NCBI GenBank assembly: GCA_021545595.1
Contig: JAJRVG010000038.1
Location: forward strand, 1 to 13,056
Direction of reading: 5' to 3'
DNA: 13,056 bases
DNA from: Zetaproteobacteria bacterium
GTDB lineage: Bacteria; Pseudomonadota; Zetaproteobacteria; Mariprofundales; Mariprofundaceae
Below, piece by piece: positions 5,591 to 13,056 of this stretch. The translations under genes were made by a program, and so were the position numbers. Below the pieces are notes generated by a model. It searched no databases and was not told the origin of the DNA. It saw only the letters and a list, made by a program, of their open reading frames with translations. Each line of letters opens with the position of its first letter. Positions within the stretch are counted from its first letter, which is position 1.

Positions 5591-7906
5591 GTGTCAAGGA
5601 AGAATATTAAAGAATTCAGATGGTCGGATGTTAAAGGAAAGCCTGAAAAACCGTCCGATCGCAGATCCGGCGCTTATAAAGACAGCGGGCAGGTAAAAAA
5701 GAGTAAAAGTAGTTCTGAAGACAGGATTGACAGTGGTCGGGTTATCCGGGCTCTGGCATCAATGCCGAAGAGCTCAGGCTCGATGCGCGATCTTGAAAGA
5801 GTGCTGGGGGTTAAGGCTCCGGATCAGCGGCGTTCATTTAAGCGAATGGTGGCATCAATGCTGGAGAGTGGAGAGCTTTTTCAGCGTGGAAAACAGCTGA
5901 CTCTGCCGAAAGGGCGGCATAAAAAGGATTTGAAAGAAGGGCATAGAGGGAAGCATAGAGGAGCTTCCGGAGAGAGGAGTGGCGGGCGCACATGGACAGG
6001 AAAACTTTCGGCTCATCCTGATGGTTATGGCTTTGTAGCCGTGCCCGACCGGAAGGAGGACTTCTTTCTGCCACAGAATGAGATGAAAGGTCTGATGCAT
6101 GGTGACACGGTCGAGGTTCGGGCGGTGAACTACCGTGGCCGTGAGTCAGCAGAGCTGGTGCGGATTGTTGAAGAGGGTCATAATATCATTACCGGTCAAT
6201 TCATCATCCGGGGTGGCGTGGCTATGGTGGAGCCGCGCTCGAGAAAGTTTTCACAGGCCATTCTTGTTTCCGAGAAAGATTCCAGGGGTGCACATGATGG
6301 TGACTGGGTTCAGGTTGAGATTCAGCGTGGCACTACGCCCCTGCGAGGCCGGGTGCTTCAGGGCCTGAGTGATCTGTTTAAGCCATCCAGTCTGATTGAC
6401 CTGATTATTGCAGAGCAGCAACTTCCCGGCGAGTTCCCTGATGCAGTGATAGAAGTCGCCAACTCAATGCCAAAAAGTGTCTCCCAGGCTGAAGCAGCTA
6501 CGCGTAAAGATCTGCGCCATCTCTCATTTGTGACCATTGACGGTGAAGATGCCAGGGATTTCGACGATGCGATCTGCGTGATGCCCCGTGGAGATGGTTT
6601 TGAAGTGTGGGTAGCGATTGCCGATGTTGCCCATTATGTCCGCCCGAATACGGCGTTGGATAGAGAGGCGTTTGAGCGCTCTACCTCCTTTTACTTCCCT
6701 GACCGGGTGATTCCAATGTTGCCCGAAGCACTCTCCAATGGCCTCTGTTCACTGCGACCCAATGTTGATCGACTGACCATGGCAGTGCGCATGCGTTTTG
6801 ACTGTTATGGGCGTGGTCGGGCGGCACAGGTTTATGATGCAGTGATCCATTCACGTGCCCGTTTGACCTACACACAGGTGGCGGTATGGCTTGAGGATGG
6901 CGATGCCGGTGCCGAAGATTGCCCGGTTCAACAGCCTGAAGTTCAGCAGATGCTTTCAGATGCAGCCCGGCTATTGCATCTGCAGGAGAAGAACAGGGAG
7001 AAGCGTGGTGCGCTTGGTCTTGATCTTCCTGAAGTGGGGCCGTTGGTCAGGGATGACAGGATTCTGGCGCTGGAAGTACGTGAACGTAATATTGCCCACA
7101 GATTGATTGAAGAGCTGATGCTCTCGGCCAATGTAGCTGTTGCACACTATTTCGAGGCACATAACTCTACCCTGCTTTACCGGGTGCATCCGCAGCCGGA
7201 GCGTGAATCTATTGAGAAGGTGAATGATTTTCTCGCGCCCTTTGGTTCAACTATTGGCCAACACAGCAGCAAAGGTGTCCGGCCACTTGATATTCAGAAG
7301 GTATTGGAAGAGTCCGAAGGCAAACCATATGGACACGTGTTACACAGATTGATATTGCGTTCCATGCAGCAGGCCAAGTATTCCCCCAACAACGAGGGGC
7401 ACTTCGGTCTGGCCTATGAGAGTTATTGCCACTTTACCAGCCCGATTCGCAGGTATGCCGACCTGACAGTACACCGCAGGCTTAAAGCACTGATCAGAAA
7501 AGAGGATCCGAACAGAGTGCAGCCTGCAAACACCCTTGCAGCAGTGGGCGAGCATGTCTCCATTCAGGAGCGCAAACAGGTACGTTCGGAGTGGGATGTG
7601 GAGGCGATGCTGGGAGCGCTTTATCACGCTAAAGATGTGGGTAAAGTATTCAAGGCGATTGTCTCCGGCATGACCAAACGCCGCATATTTGTTGAGATTG
7701 AATCTTCGCTCGCAGAGGCTTCCATTGCGGTTGATGATCTGGGCAGGCTGTTTGTTCTGGATGAGAAAAATCATCGGCTGGTTGCCAGGCATGGTGGTTT
7801 TATGATCAACCTTGGCGATGAACTGGATATTGAGATCACATCAACAGACCCAGTGAGGGGGGTGATCAATATTTCACTGGTTACACCGGAGAAATCAGAC
7901 GCCTGA
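5591..7906 (+). CDS. rnr: Ribonuclease R (3'-5' exoribonuclease)
   Basis: RNase R degrades structured RNA processively from the 3' end and takes part in rRNA, mRNA and tmRNA turnover. The 771 residues show the usual order: winged-helix region (about 48-106), cold-shock domains (about 136-190 and 198-250), the RNB catalytic domain (about 305-640) and an S1 domain (about 684-765). The metal-binding motif TIDGEDARDFDDA gives Asp317, Asp323, Asp325 and Asp326, matching E. coli Asp272, 278, 280 and 281. The RNB signature HFTSPIRRYADLTVHR lies at 614-629. The start is GTG, with GGAG 7 bases before it. Unlike E. coli RNase R (813 residues) there is no lysine-rich C-terminal tail. Instead a basic N-terminal extension (1-45) and a basic linker (107-133) are present. 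The usual partner rlmB does not follow. Confidence 0.95.
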   Translation: MSRKNIKEFRWSDVKGKPEKPSDRRSGAYKDSGQVKKSKSSSEDRIDSGRVIRALASMPKSSGSMRDLERVLGVKAPDQRRSFKRMVASMLESGELFQRGKQLTLPKGRHKKDLKEGHRGKHRGASGERSGGRTWTGKLSAHPDGYGFVAVPDRKEDFFLPQNEMKGLMHGDTVEVRAVNYRGRESAELVRIVEEGHNIITGQFIIRGGVAMVEPRSRKFSQAILVSEKDSRGAHDGDWVQVEIQRGTTPLRGRVLQGLSDLFKPSSLIDLIIAEQQLPGEFPDAVIEVANSMPKSVSQAEAATRKDLRHLSFVTIDGEDARDFDDAICVMPRGDGFEVWVAIADVAHYVRPNTALDREAFERSTSFYFPDRVIPMLPEALSNGLCSLRPNVDRLTMAVRMRFDCYGRGRAAQVYDAVIHSRARLTYTQVAVWLEDGDAGAEDCPVQQPEVQQMLSDAARLLHLQEKNREKRGALGLDLPEVGPLVRDDRILALEVRERNIAHRLIEELMLSANVAVAHYFEAHNSTLLYRVHPQPERESIEKVNDFLAPFGSTIGQHSSKGVRPLDIQKVLEESEGKPYGHVLHRLILRSMQQAKYSPNNEGHFGLAYESYCHFTSPIRRYADLTVHRRLKALIRKEDPNRVQPANTLAAVGEHVSIQERKQVRSEWDVEAMLGALYHAKDVGKVFKAIVSGMTKRRIFVEIESSLAEASIAVDDLGRLFVLDEKNHRLVARHGGFMINLGDELDIEITSTDPVRGVINISLVTPEKSDA

Positions 7907-7927
7907 AAAGTGGTCGGAAAGAAGTAG

Positions 7928-8011
7928 AAGCGTGGGAAGTTTTATGACCCGGTGGTGGTGGATGCCTGCCTGAAACTTTTCAAAGAGAAAAGGCTCCCCT
8001 TACAGGATTGA
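7928..8011 (+). pseudogene. Relic of the C-terminal end of an HD-GYP domain protein
   Basis: Between rnr and the PilZ gene, 27 codons and a TGA stop read GKFYDPVVVDACLKLF, flanked by KR and KEKRLPLQD. This closely resembles the last helix of HD-GYP cyclic-di-GMP phosphodiesterases, which typically end in a stretch such as GTxFDPxVVDAFL. An in-frame TAG (7925-7927) lies directly before it and there is no start codon or ribosome binding site. The frame shifted by one base just upstream reads RKEVEA, a plausible decayed continuation. The catalytic HD and GYP motifs are missing. The likely history is loss of most of an HD-GYP gene that once followed rnr. This is motif recognition by eye; a chance match over 27 residues is unlikely but possible. 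Confidence 0.6.
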
Positions 8012-8037
8012 ACAACTGCCCGTTAACCTGTAATCAG

Positions 8038-9087
8038 TCAGTTTGTAATCAGGCAATCGGGAACACCCTTCAGCTTTAATTCACCCATAAGATTTCTTTT
8101 TCTGTGCAACACTTCGTTGCCAAGCAGCAAGTGGGTTTTCTGATCATATTCAATGGCCAGCCCGGCCCGATAATAGCCTTTGCTACCATGCACCCAGCAG
8201 ACGGCTCCCTTTCCGGCAATCCAGTCTCCCCGCAGTATCATTGAAAAGTCCAGCACCTCCCCCACCTGAAATGGTGTGGTACACCTGTATGATATCCCCA
8301 GACCTGAAGCAGAGATGTCCATCACGGATCCCTCCCACTCCTCCTGCTCGGAACCCTTCAGAGTGATATGAACCGGGGTGCTACTCTGTACACGGGTATC
8401 CCTCCGTTTCTCACGGGTAAGTGGTAAAAACTCACTATATCGCCAGTGCAGGGTTGTCCGGGTTGCCTCCTCCACCAGAATCTGAATTGACAGTTCACTC
8501 TCCGGCAGACGTGTATAAGCACTTCTGCCATCACTGGAAGCAGAGAGAAGTGCAGCCAGTCTGTTTTTCCTGTTCTCAATGATGAAGCTGTTCTCTTCCA
8601 CCTGAAGTAACCTGACCGACAGAGAGACCGGGATTTCCTTGTAATAGTTATAGATAGTAATCTCTCTTTTCTGTGACCAGTAGTTTATCGCCCTGTTCAA
8701 TAGGTGTGCGTGCCCCTCTTTAAGAAGTTCTGCCTGAAGTGATCTCCACGCCTGCTCATGCTGCTTCTCAGTGGCCCGCATCAGCAGGGAGACCATGAGA
8801 TCGTAGTGGGCGAGGAACCTGGCCATACTTTTGAAATCCTGCTCTTCGTTCGTCTTCAACTGAATCATCGGCAGTGCATTTCTGCAGTAGATTAGCGCCA
8901 GATGAATCTCATTGGGAGTGCACTTTTCACTCAATAGTTGCTCTATCATAGAGTCAGGCGGAGGTATGGCAGGCTTTAATACACTCTGCAGCAACGCTTC
9001 AACCGCCATGTCAGATGCCCTTGAGAGAATTTTCTTAAGTCGCCCTCTCAGCTCTTCCCTGAGCGCTCTGTCTGTTTCGCCCGGCAT
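8038..9087 (-). CDS. PilZ-domain protein (putative cyclic-di-GMP effector)
   Basis: The C-terminal PilZ domain (about residues 227-325 of 349) has both halves of the cyclic-di-GMP signature: RRDTR (Arg228 and Arg232) and DISASGLG (Asp257, Ser259, Gly262). Residues 145-225, which include IPVSLSVRLLQVEENSFIIEN, look like a PilZN/YcgR-N-like beta domain, as found before PilZ in flagellar-brake-type proteins. The first 140 residues are helical and not recognised. There is no signal peptide or membrane span. The ATG at 9087 was chosen over the TTG at 9099, and neither has a clear ribosome binding site. A perfect TATAAT (minus strand, 9091-9086) overlaps this ATG. If it is a real -10 box, translation would start further in, perhaps at the ATG 23 codons later. 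The partner process (motility, exopolysaccharide) is unknown. Confidence 0.8.
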   Translation of the reverse strand: MPGETDRALREELRGRLKKILSRASDMAVEALLQSVLKPAIPPPDSMIEQLLSEKCTPNEIHLALIYCRNALPMIQLKTNEEQDFKSMARFLAHYDLMVSLLMRATEKQHEQAWRSLQAELLKEGHAHLLNRAINYWSQKREITIYNYYKEIPVSLSVRLLQVEENSFIIENRKNRLAALLSASSDGRSAYTRLPESELSIQILVEEATRTTLHWRYSEFLPLTREKRRDTRVQSSTPVHITLKGSEQEEWEGSVMDISASGLGISYRCTTPFQVGEVLDFSMILRGDWIAGKGAVCWVHGSKGYYRAGLAIEYDQKTHLLLGNEVLHRKRNLMGELKLKGVPDCLITN

Positions 9088-9375
9088 TATATGCAGCAAC
9101 CATCATGGCACTGCTTCGACACAATGGATGCTCTTTCCATGAAAGAGAAACATGCCATCACCAGCACAGGCAAGCCAAATAAACTGAACGAATAAGCTGT
9201 ATCAAATAACAGGCCTCACTATTGATTCAAAGCAGAGTCAAGCGTATCGGGATCGGAGAGAAACAGCTAATGATTTAACGCTGGCCCAATTAGCCATCGA
9301 TTTCTCAAAATTTGGCAACAGATCAACTCTTTTTCAACAGATGGTTGAAGTTCTTAAGAACCCATATAAAATGGT
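9088..9375. other. Gene-free stretch between the PilZ gene and maeB
   Basis: No convincing gene is seen in these 288 bases. They hold a perfect 7-bp hairpin, CTCTTTC-CAT-GAAAGAG (9131-9147), in the upstream region of the PilZ gene. Nearer maeB there is a 6-bp hairpin, TTCAAC-AGATG-GTTGAA (9333-9349), followed directly by the 12-bp palindrome GTTCTTAAGAAC (9350-9361). The last two lie just past the maeB stop and might contribute to mRNA end formation, but neither has the T-run of an intrinsic terminator. Confidence 0.4.
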
Positions 9376-11643
9376 TTATTTATCAATGGCTCTTGCAGAT
9401 GCGATGGCCGCCATATTGACGATATCATCTACAGATGCACCGGTCTGCAGCACGTGCACCTGATGGGGCAGGCCAAGCAGAATCGGTCCGATTGCCGTAC
9501 CACCACCGAGTTCACGCAGCAGTTTGTAAGAGATATTGCCTGCCTGCATGGTCGGGAAAATTAGTACGTTGGCGGCCTCCTTGAGCATGCTGAACGGGTA
9601 GTTGGCAAGGTGAGCAGCATTTACAGCCGTATCGGCCTGCATCTCTCCATCTACCATCAACTCCGGATAATCTTTGTGCAAAATCTGGACGGCCTCAGCC
9701 ACTTTGCTGGTTTCAGGGTGTGGTGCACTGCCGAAATTGGAAAAAGAGAGCATGGCAACACTGGCTTTGCAGCAGAGAGATTCCGCCGTCCCTGCTGCCA
9801 GCACAGCCAGGCGAGCCAGCTGCTCCGCGTTCATCTCCACATTGACAGTACAATCACCAAGGAAATAGCAGCCTGATTCCATTACCATCATATAGAGGCC
9901 ATAGACATGGTGGTGGTGACCCCCGGCATCATGCCCGAGCACTTTGAGCACTGGACGAAGCGCATCGGGATAGTGAGCCGTGCGCCCGGTCAACATGCCG
10001 TCAGCAAAACCCTGACGGACCATCATGGAGCCGAGAACGTTTCTATCGTGCCTTAATATCTTGGCCGCTTTGTGGCGAAGGACCCCCTGACGTTTGCGAT
10101 CGAAATAATAAGCATCTGCCAGACTGTCAAATCGTGAATCCTCCTCTTTAGGGTCGATGATCTCAACACCATCCAGATCCAGCTGCATCTCCTCTGCATG
10201 TGCCCGGATTATTTCAGGAGAGCCGATCAGCATCGGTCTGGCGACACCCTGGTCACGTATCACGGTGGCTGCGCGTACAACGATTTCATCGTCACCTTCA
10301 GGCAGCACAAGACGGAGCGGGGCTGTTCTGGCTTTGTCAGTGATCAGGCGCATGAAGGTTCTGGACTGATCGATACGGCCAGCCAGACTCTGAGCATAGG
10401 TTTTCAAATCGCTGATCGGAGAGCGAGCCACACCGGTATCAGTCGCAGCCTTTGCAACAGCGGCAGGAACCACCTCAATCAGGCGTGGATCAAATGGTTT
10501 TGGCAGGATGTACTCAGGCCCGAAATGCATGAATTCATTGCCATAGGCACGAAGTACTGTGTCCGGCACCTCCTGGCGAGCCAGTTCGGCCAATGCATGT
10601 ACCGCAGCAATCTTCATCTCCTCATTAAAGGTGGTCGCCCGGGCATCAAGAGCGCCACGGAACAGGAAAGGGAAGCCAAGCACGTTGTTAACCTGATTGG
10701 GATGATCGGAGCGGCCTGTTGCCATAATCAGATCGGAGCGGGTCTTCATGGCCAGGTCATAGGCAATTTCCGGATCGGGATTGGCCATGGCAAAGACAAT
10801 GGGGTTGTCGGCCATGCTCTTCAGCATCTCCGGTTTAACGATATCACCCTGTGACAGGCCGACAAAGACATCTGCGTCGGCCATCGCCTCTTCAAGCGTA
10901 CGTTCGGGACGTTCAGTTGCAAAATAGGCCTTGTGGGGTGGCAGTTCTTCATCACGCCCTTTGTAAATAACACCTTTACGATCCAGAAACAGGATATTTT
11001 TCTTTTTTGCACCCAACTCTTCGATGAGTTTCATGCAGGCAAAACCTGCCGCACCGGCACCAAGGCAAACGACCTTTACGTTCTTAATTTTTTTGTTTTG
11101 CAGTAGTAGGGCGTTGATGAATCCAGCAGCCAGAATCACAGCCGTACCGTGTTGATCATCATGCAGTACAGGAATATTCATCCGCTTTTTCAGTTCCTGT
11201 TCAATAATAAAACATTCCGGTGCCTTGATGTCTTCGAGATTGATGCCACCGAAAGTCGGTTCCATCCGGGTGATGGTCTCAACAAGCGCCATGGGGTCGG
11301 ACTCATCAAGCTCAATGTCAAATACATCAATATCGGCAAAACGTTTAAACAGCACGCCTTTGCCTTCCATGACCGGCTTGCCGGCCAGTGCCCCGATATC
11401 ACCCAGTCCAAGTACGGCAGTGCCATTGCTGATTACGCCCACCAGATTTCCGCGGGATGTGTATTCATAGGCAAGTTCAGGCTCTCTCTCGATTTCAAGG
11501 CATGGAACAGCCACGCCTGGTGTGTAGGCCAGTGCCAGATCGCGTTGAGTCAGGCACGGTTTGCTCGGACGGACACTGATCTTGCCCGGTGTGGGCAGGC
11601 GATGATATTCGAGTGCTTCTTCACGCATAGTGTCTTTTGGCAT
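9376..11643 (-). CDS. maeB: NADP-dependent malic enzyme with C-terminal phosphotransacetylase-like domain
   Basis: It oxidatively decarboxylates malate to pyruvate, yielding NAD(P)H and CO2. The 755 residues match the MaeB-type fusion. The malic N-domain (about 1-165) has Tyr40 (LAYTPGVA), Lys95 (MEGKGVLFK), Glu137-Asp138 (NLEDIKAPECF) and Asp162-Asp163 (HDDQHGTA), the catalytic and metal-binding residues. The NAD(P)-binding domain (about 166-400) carries GAGAAG (195-200) and ANPDPEI (287-293). Residues about 430-755 form a Pta-like domain (GRTAHYPDALRPVL, APHPETSKVAEAV), which in MaeB proteins is mainly regulatory and binds acetyl-CoA. AGGAG lies 6 bases before the ATG, fixing the start. The gene is divergent from panE with 79 bp between starts. 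Cofactor preference is taken from the family and is not proven by the sequence. Confidence 0.95.
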   Translation of the reverse strand: MPKDTMREEALEYHRLPTPGKISVRPSKPCLTQRDLALAYTPGVAVPCLEIEREPELAYEYTSRGNLVGVISNGTAVLGLGDIGALAGKPVMEGKGVLFKRFADIDVFDIELDESDPMALVETITRMEPTFGGINLEDIKAPECFIIEQELKKRMNIPVLHDDQHGTAVILAAGFINALLLQNKKIKNVKVVCLGAGAAGFACMKLIEELGAKKKNILFLDRKGVIYKGRDEELPPHKAYFATERPERTLEEAMADADVFVGLSQGDIVKPEMLKSMADNPIVFAMANPDPEIAYDLAMKTRSDLIMATGRSDHPNQVNNVLGFPFLFRGALDARATTFNEEMKIAAVHALAELARQEVPDTVLRAYGNEFMHFGPEYILPKPFDPRLIEVVPAAVAKAATDTGVARSPISDLKTYAQSLAGRIDQSRTFMRLITDKARTAPLRLVLPEGDDEIVVRAATVIRDQGVARPMLIGSPEIIRAHAEEMQLDLDGVEIIDPKEEDSRFDSLADAYYFDRKRQGVLRHKAAKILRHDRNVLGSMMVRQGFADGMLTGRTAHYPDALRPVLKVLGHDAGGHHHHVYGLYMMVMESGCYFLGDCTVNVEMNAEQLARLAVLAAGTAESLCCKASVAMLSFSNFGSAPHPETSKVAEAVQILHKDYPELMVDGEMQADTAVNAAHLANYPFSMLKEAANVLIFPTMQAGNISYKLLRELGGGTAIGPILLGLPHQVHVLQTGASVDDIVNMAAIASARAIDK

Positions 11644-11722
11644 TCCGGGCTCCTGACTTTACAATTGGTAAGAACCGAGCACCCTAACCCGTTATGAATG
11701 GTTTGGCAGCAGGGAACAGGGT

Positions 11723-12655
11723 ATGGCGATGTTGAAAGTTGGTGTTGCAGGTGCGGGCGCGGTGGGTTGCCACTATGGCAGTCTGTTGCAGCAAGGTGGC
11801 CTGGATGTGGTCTGCCTGACGCGTGGTGAACATCTTGCAGCCCTGAAAGAAAATGGACTCACCCACATCTCCAATAACGGGAGTGTTGAGCTGAACATTC
11901 AGGCCAGTGATGATCCCTCCATTCTCACAGATTGCGATGTGATACTGCTAACCTGTAAAACCACCGCATTGGATGAACTTTGTCAGCAGCTTGGGCCTGT
12001 TATCAGCAATAAAACGGTTCTGGTGACCATGCAGAACGGTGTTACAGCTCCGGATCAGGCCATACACTATTTTCCTCAATCACCATTGATTGCAGCATCT
12101 GCATTTATTGGTGTGCGTATCGAGAAGCCGGGCGTCATTATCCATTCGGCGGCAGGGCATATTCGTCTGGGTCATTGGGGAGCGAGCGGGCAGGGTGACG
12201 GAGCCGCATCGGCTGCTTTGGAGAAACTGATTGCGGCATGGGATCGTTCCGGTGTCGATGCAGACCGTGTATCGGATATGAAGCGTATGCTCTGGTATAA
12301 GATGCTCTGGAACTGCGGCTTTAATGCAATCACCGCTCTGGCACACCGTTATGCTCGTGATATTGCAAAAGATGAAGATAGTGTGCGCTGGGTGCGTGCA
12401 GCCATGCAGGAGGCTATGAATGTTGCCAGAGCCGAGTCGATTCAGGTGCCTTCAGATGCAATTGAGCAGCATCTGGCGCTGACGATGAAGGCCGGGCCTG
12501 TGAAGAGCAGCATGTGGCAGGATATGGAGCATGGTCGCCCGACAGAGATTGAGGCGATGAATGGCTTTGTGGCAAAAAGGGCAGAAGAGTTGGGGCTGGA
12601 AGCGCCAGTGAATGATCTGCTGGCGAGTTTGATTCGTGCATCGGAAAGAAAATGA
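11723..12655 (+). CDS. panE: 2-Dehydropantoate (ketopantoate) 2-reductase
   Basis: It reduces ketopantoate to pantoate with NADPH in the pathway to pantothenate and coenzyme A. The 310-residue protein begins with a Rossmann fold carrying GAGAVG (10-15). MQNGV (103-107) is the usual segment following it. The C-terminal helical domain has Lys193, Asn197 and Asn201 in WYKMLWNCGFNAITAL and the TEIEAMNG motif (274-281). These correspond to catalytic Lys176 and the Glu256 region of E. coli PanE. AGGGA lies 7 bases before the ATG at 11723; a second ATG two codons later is also possible. No other pantothenate gene is nearby. The PanE/ApbA family contains paralogs acting on other 2-keto acids, so the exact substrate is inferred. 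Confidence 0.88.
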   Translation: MAMLKVGVAGAGAVGCHYGSLLQQGGLDVVCLTRGEHLAALKENGLTHISNNGSVELNIQASDDPSILTDCDVILLTCKTTALDELCQQLGPVISNKTVLVTMQNGVTAPDQAIHYFPQSPLIAASAFIGVRIEKPGVIIHSAAGHIRLGHWGASGQGDGAASAALEKLIAAWDRSGVDADRVSDMKRMLWYKMLWNCGFNAITALAHRYARDIAKDEDSVRWVRAAMQEAMNVARAESIQVPSDAIEQHLALTMKAGPVKSSMWQDMEHGRPTEIEAMNGFVAKRAEELGLEAPVNDLLASLIRASERK

Positions 12656-12672
12656 TTTTCGATATCCTTCTG

Positions 12673-12829
12673 TTCATTTCTTTGTTTGCCCAAAGAAACG
12701 AACCAAAGAAACGAACCAAAGAAAGGGCACCCGGCACCTGACTTCCCTTCGGGTTCCCTCGCTGGCATATAAAAATGGGCGCGACGTTGCTGCTTGATCC
12801 CATTTTTATATTTACCTCGGCAGTCAGTT
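12673..12829. repeat. Structured intergenic repeat element
   Basis: This element fills most of the 223-bp gap between panE and the flavoprotein gene. It starts with an imperfect inverted repeat, TTCATTTCTTTG / CAAAGAAACGAA (12673-12684 and 12691-12702, one mismatch). Two exact copies of the 13-mer AAAGAAACGAACC (12692-12704 and 12705-12717) and a partial third (AAAGAAA, 12718-12724) follow. Next is a GC-rich part with CCC-TTC-GGG (12745-12753), then a perfect 13-bp inverted repeat ATATAAAAATGGG / CCCATTTTTATAT (12767-12779 and 12799-12811). That repeat is nested in ACCTGACT / AGTCAGTT (12736-12743 and 12822-12829, one mismatch). From memory, CCAAAGAAA-rich segments of this kind recur between genes in many proteobacteria and give rise to spurious small protein predictions. 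Whether this is a mobile repeat or an RNA cannot be told here. Confidence 0.6.
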
Positions 12830-12878
12830 GAACGGGGGGGTATCCCTTGCATCATAAGAACAGGAGAGTGATAAGTCT

Positions 12879-13056
12879 TTGAAACATTATGATGTGATTA
12901 TTGTCGGAGCAGGGGCTGCAGGGGTGATGTGTGCGATTGAGGCAGGCAAGCGTGGCCGCTCTGTGCTGGTAATTGATCATGCTGAAAAAGCTGGCAAAAA
13001 GATTCTTATTTCCGGTGGCGGGCGATGCAATTTTACCAACTTGCAGAGCGAGCCAG
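12879..13056 (+). CDS. NAD(P)/FAD-dependent oxidoreductase, HI0933/BaiN family, N-terminal part
   Basis: The first 59 codons run off the window edge. After the start the protein reads KHYDVIIVGAGAAGVM, a Rossmann FAD-binding motif (GAGAAG, about residues 10-15). It continues into an acidic strand end (VLVIDHAEKAGKK) and then ISGGGRCNFTN (about 44-54). The GKK-x-x-x-SGGGRCN-x-TN signature is characteristic of the HI0933-like flavoproteins (YhiN/BaiN), usually about 400 residues. Their physiological substrate is mostly unknown. The start is taken as TTG at 12879 because no ATG or GTG lies between the upstream AGGAG (12862-12866) and the FAD motif. The 12-base spacing is long, so a start a codon or two away remains possible. 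Confidence 0.88.
   Translation, partial: MKHYDVIIVGAGAAGVMCAIEAGKRGRSVLVIDHAEKAGKKILISGGGRCNFTNLQSEP

Noticed and set aside
8029..8052. Direct repeat TGTAATCAG (8029-8037 and 8044-8052) around the PilZ stop, considered as a target-site duplication
   Set aside because: The copies are only 6 bases apart with nothing inserted between them. It looks like a small local duplication.
9188..9460. A plus-strand open frame of 91 codons with protein-like stretches (TLAQLAIDFSKFGNRSTLFQ) in the gap after maeB
   Set aside because: There is no start codon until 9341 and no ribosome binding site. The frame runs into the antisense of the maeB 3' end and I recognise no family. It might be a decayed gene but is not supported well enough to call.
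10198..10854. A 218-residue plus-strand open frame inside maeB
   Set aside because: It is wholly antisense to a strongly supported gene, has no recognisable domain and arises from the codon bias of maeB.
12414..12855. Minus-strand open frames of 129 and 137 residues across the end of panE and the repeat element
   Set aside because: They overlap the panE coding region in antisense and owe the segment FGSFLWFVSLGKQRNE to the AAAGAAAC repeats, a well-known source of false gene calls.

Overview
The window reads as ordinary chromosomal DNA from a proteobacterium of moderate GC. Gene density is high and several genes use GTG or TTG starts. The neighbourhood is a mix of core metabolism, RNA turnover and second-messenger proteins (cyclic-nucleotide-binding domains, a PilZ domain and an HD-GYP relic). 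A free-living, possibly marine lineage such as the Zetaproteobacteria or a gammaproteobacterium would fit, but no phylogenetic marker here settles it, so the placement is a guess.

Layout. Bases 1-546 hold the C-terminal part of a bile-acid/sodium-symporter-family membrane protein (+). It meets the end of a citrate synthase gene (-, 550-1731) tail to tail with only 3 bp between. Upstream of citrate synthase on the same strand lie two tandem paralogous proteins, each with a helical N-terminus and two cyclic-nucleotide-binding (CNB) folds (1839-2987 and 3026-4210). Upstream of those is xerD (4210-5076), whose TAG stop overlaps the GTG start of the first CNB gene. The reading order on the minus strand is xerD, CNB-1, CNB-2, citrate synthase, and the last gene has a plausible promoter of its own. 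A tRNA-Leu(CAG) with its own intrinsic terminator follows (-, 5247-5333). Next comes a gene-free stretch packed with inverted repeats, then rnr (RNase R, +, 5591-7906). A 27-codon relic matching the C-terminal end of an HD-GYP domain lies at 7928-8011, just before a convergent PilZ-domain gene (-, 8038-9087). Then come a malic enzyme fused to a phosphotransacetylase-like domain (maeB, -, 9376-11643), a divergent ketopantoate reductase (panE, +, 11723-12655), a structured repeat element (about 12673-12829), and the first 59 codons of a flavoprotein of the HI0933/BaiN family (+, from 12879).

How the parts relate. Citrate synthase and malic enzyme sit at opposite ends of C4/acetyl-CoA metabolism but are not in one operon. 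RNase R and tRNA-Leu are both RNA-related but are transcribed divergently. The least explained parts are the pair of double-CNB proteins coupled to xerD, the HD-GYP relic beside a PilZ gene, the mirrored hairpin cluster upstream of rnr, and the repeat element upstream of the flavoprotein gene. I found no CRISPR array, insertion sequence, phage genes or clear new defence system.
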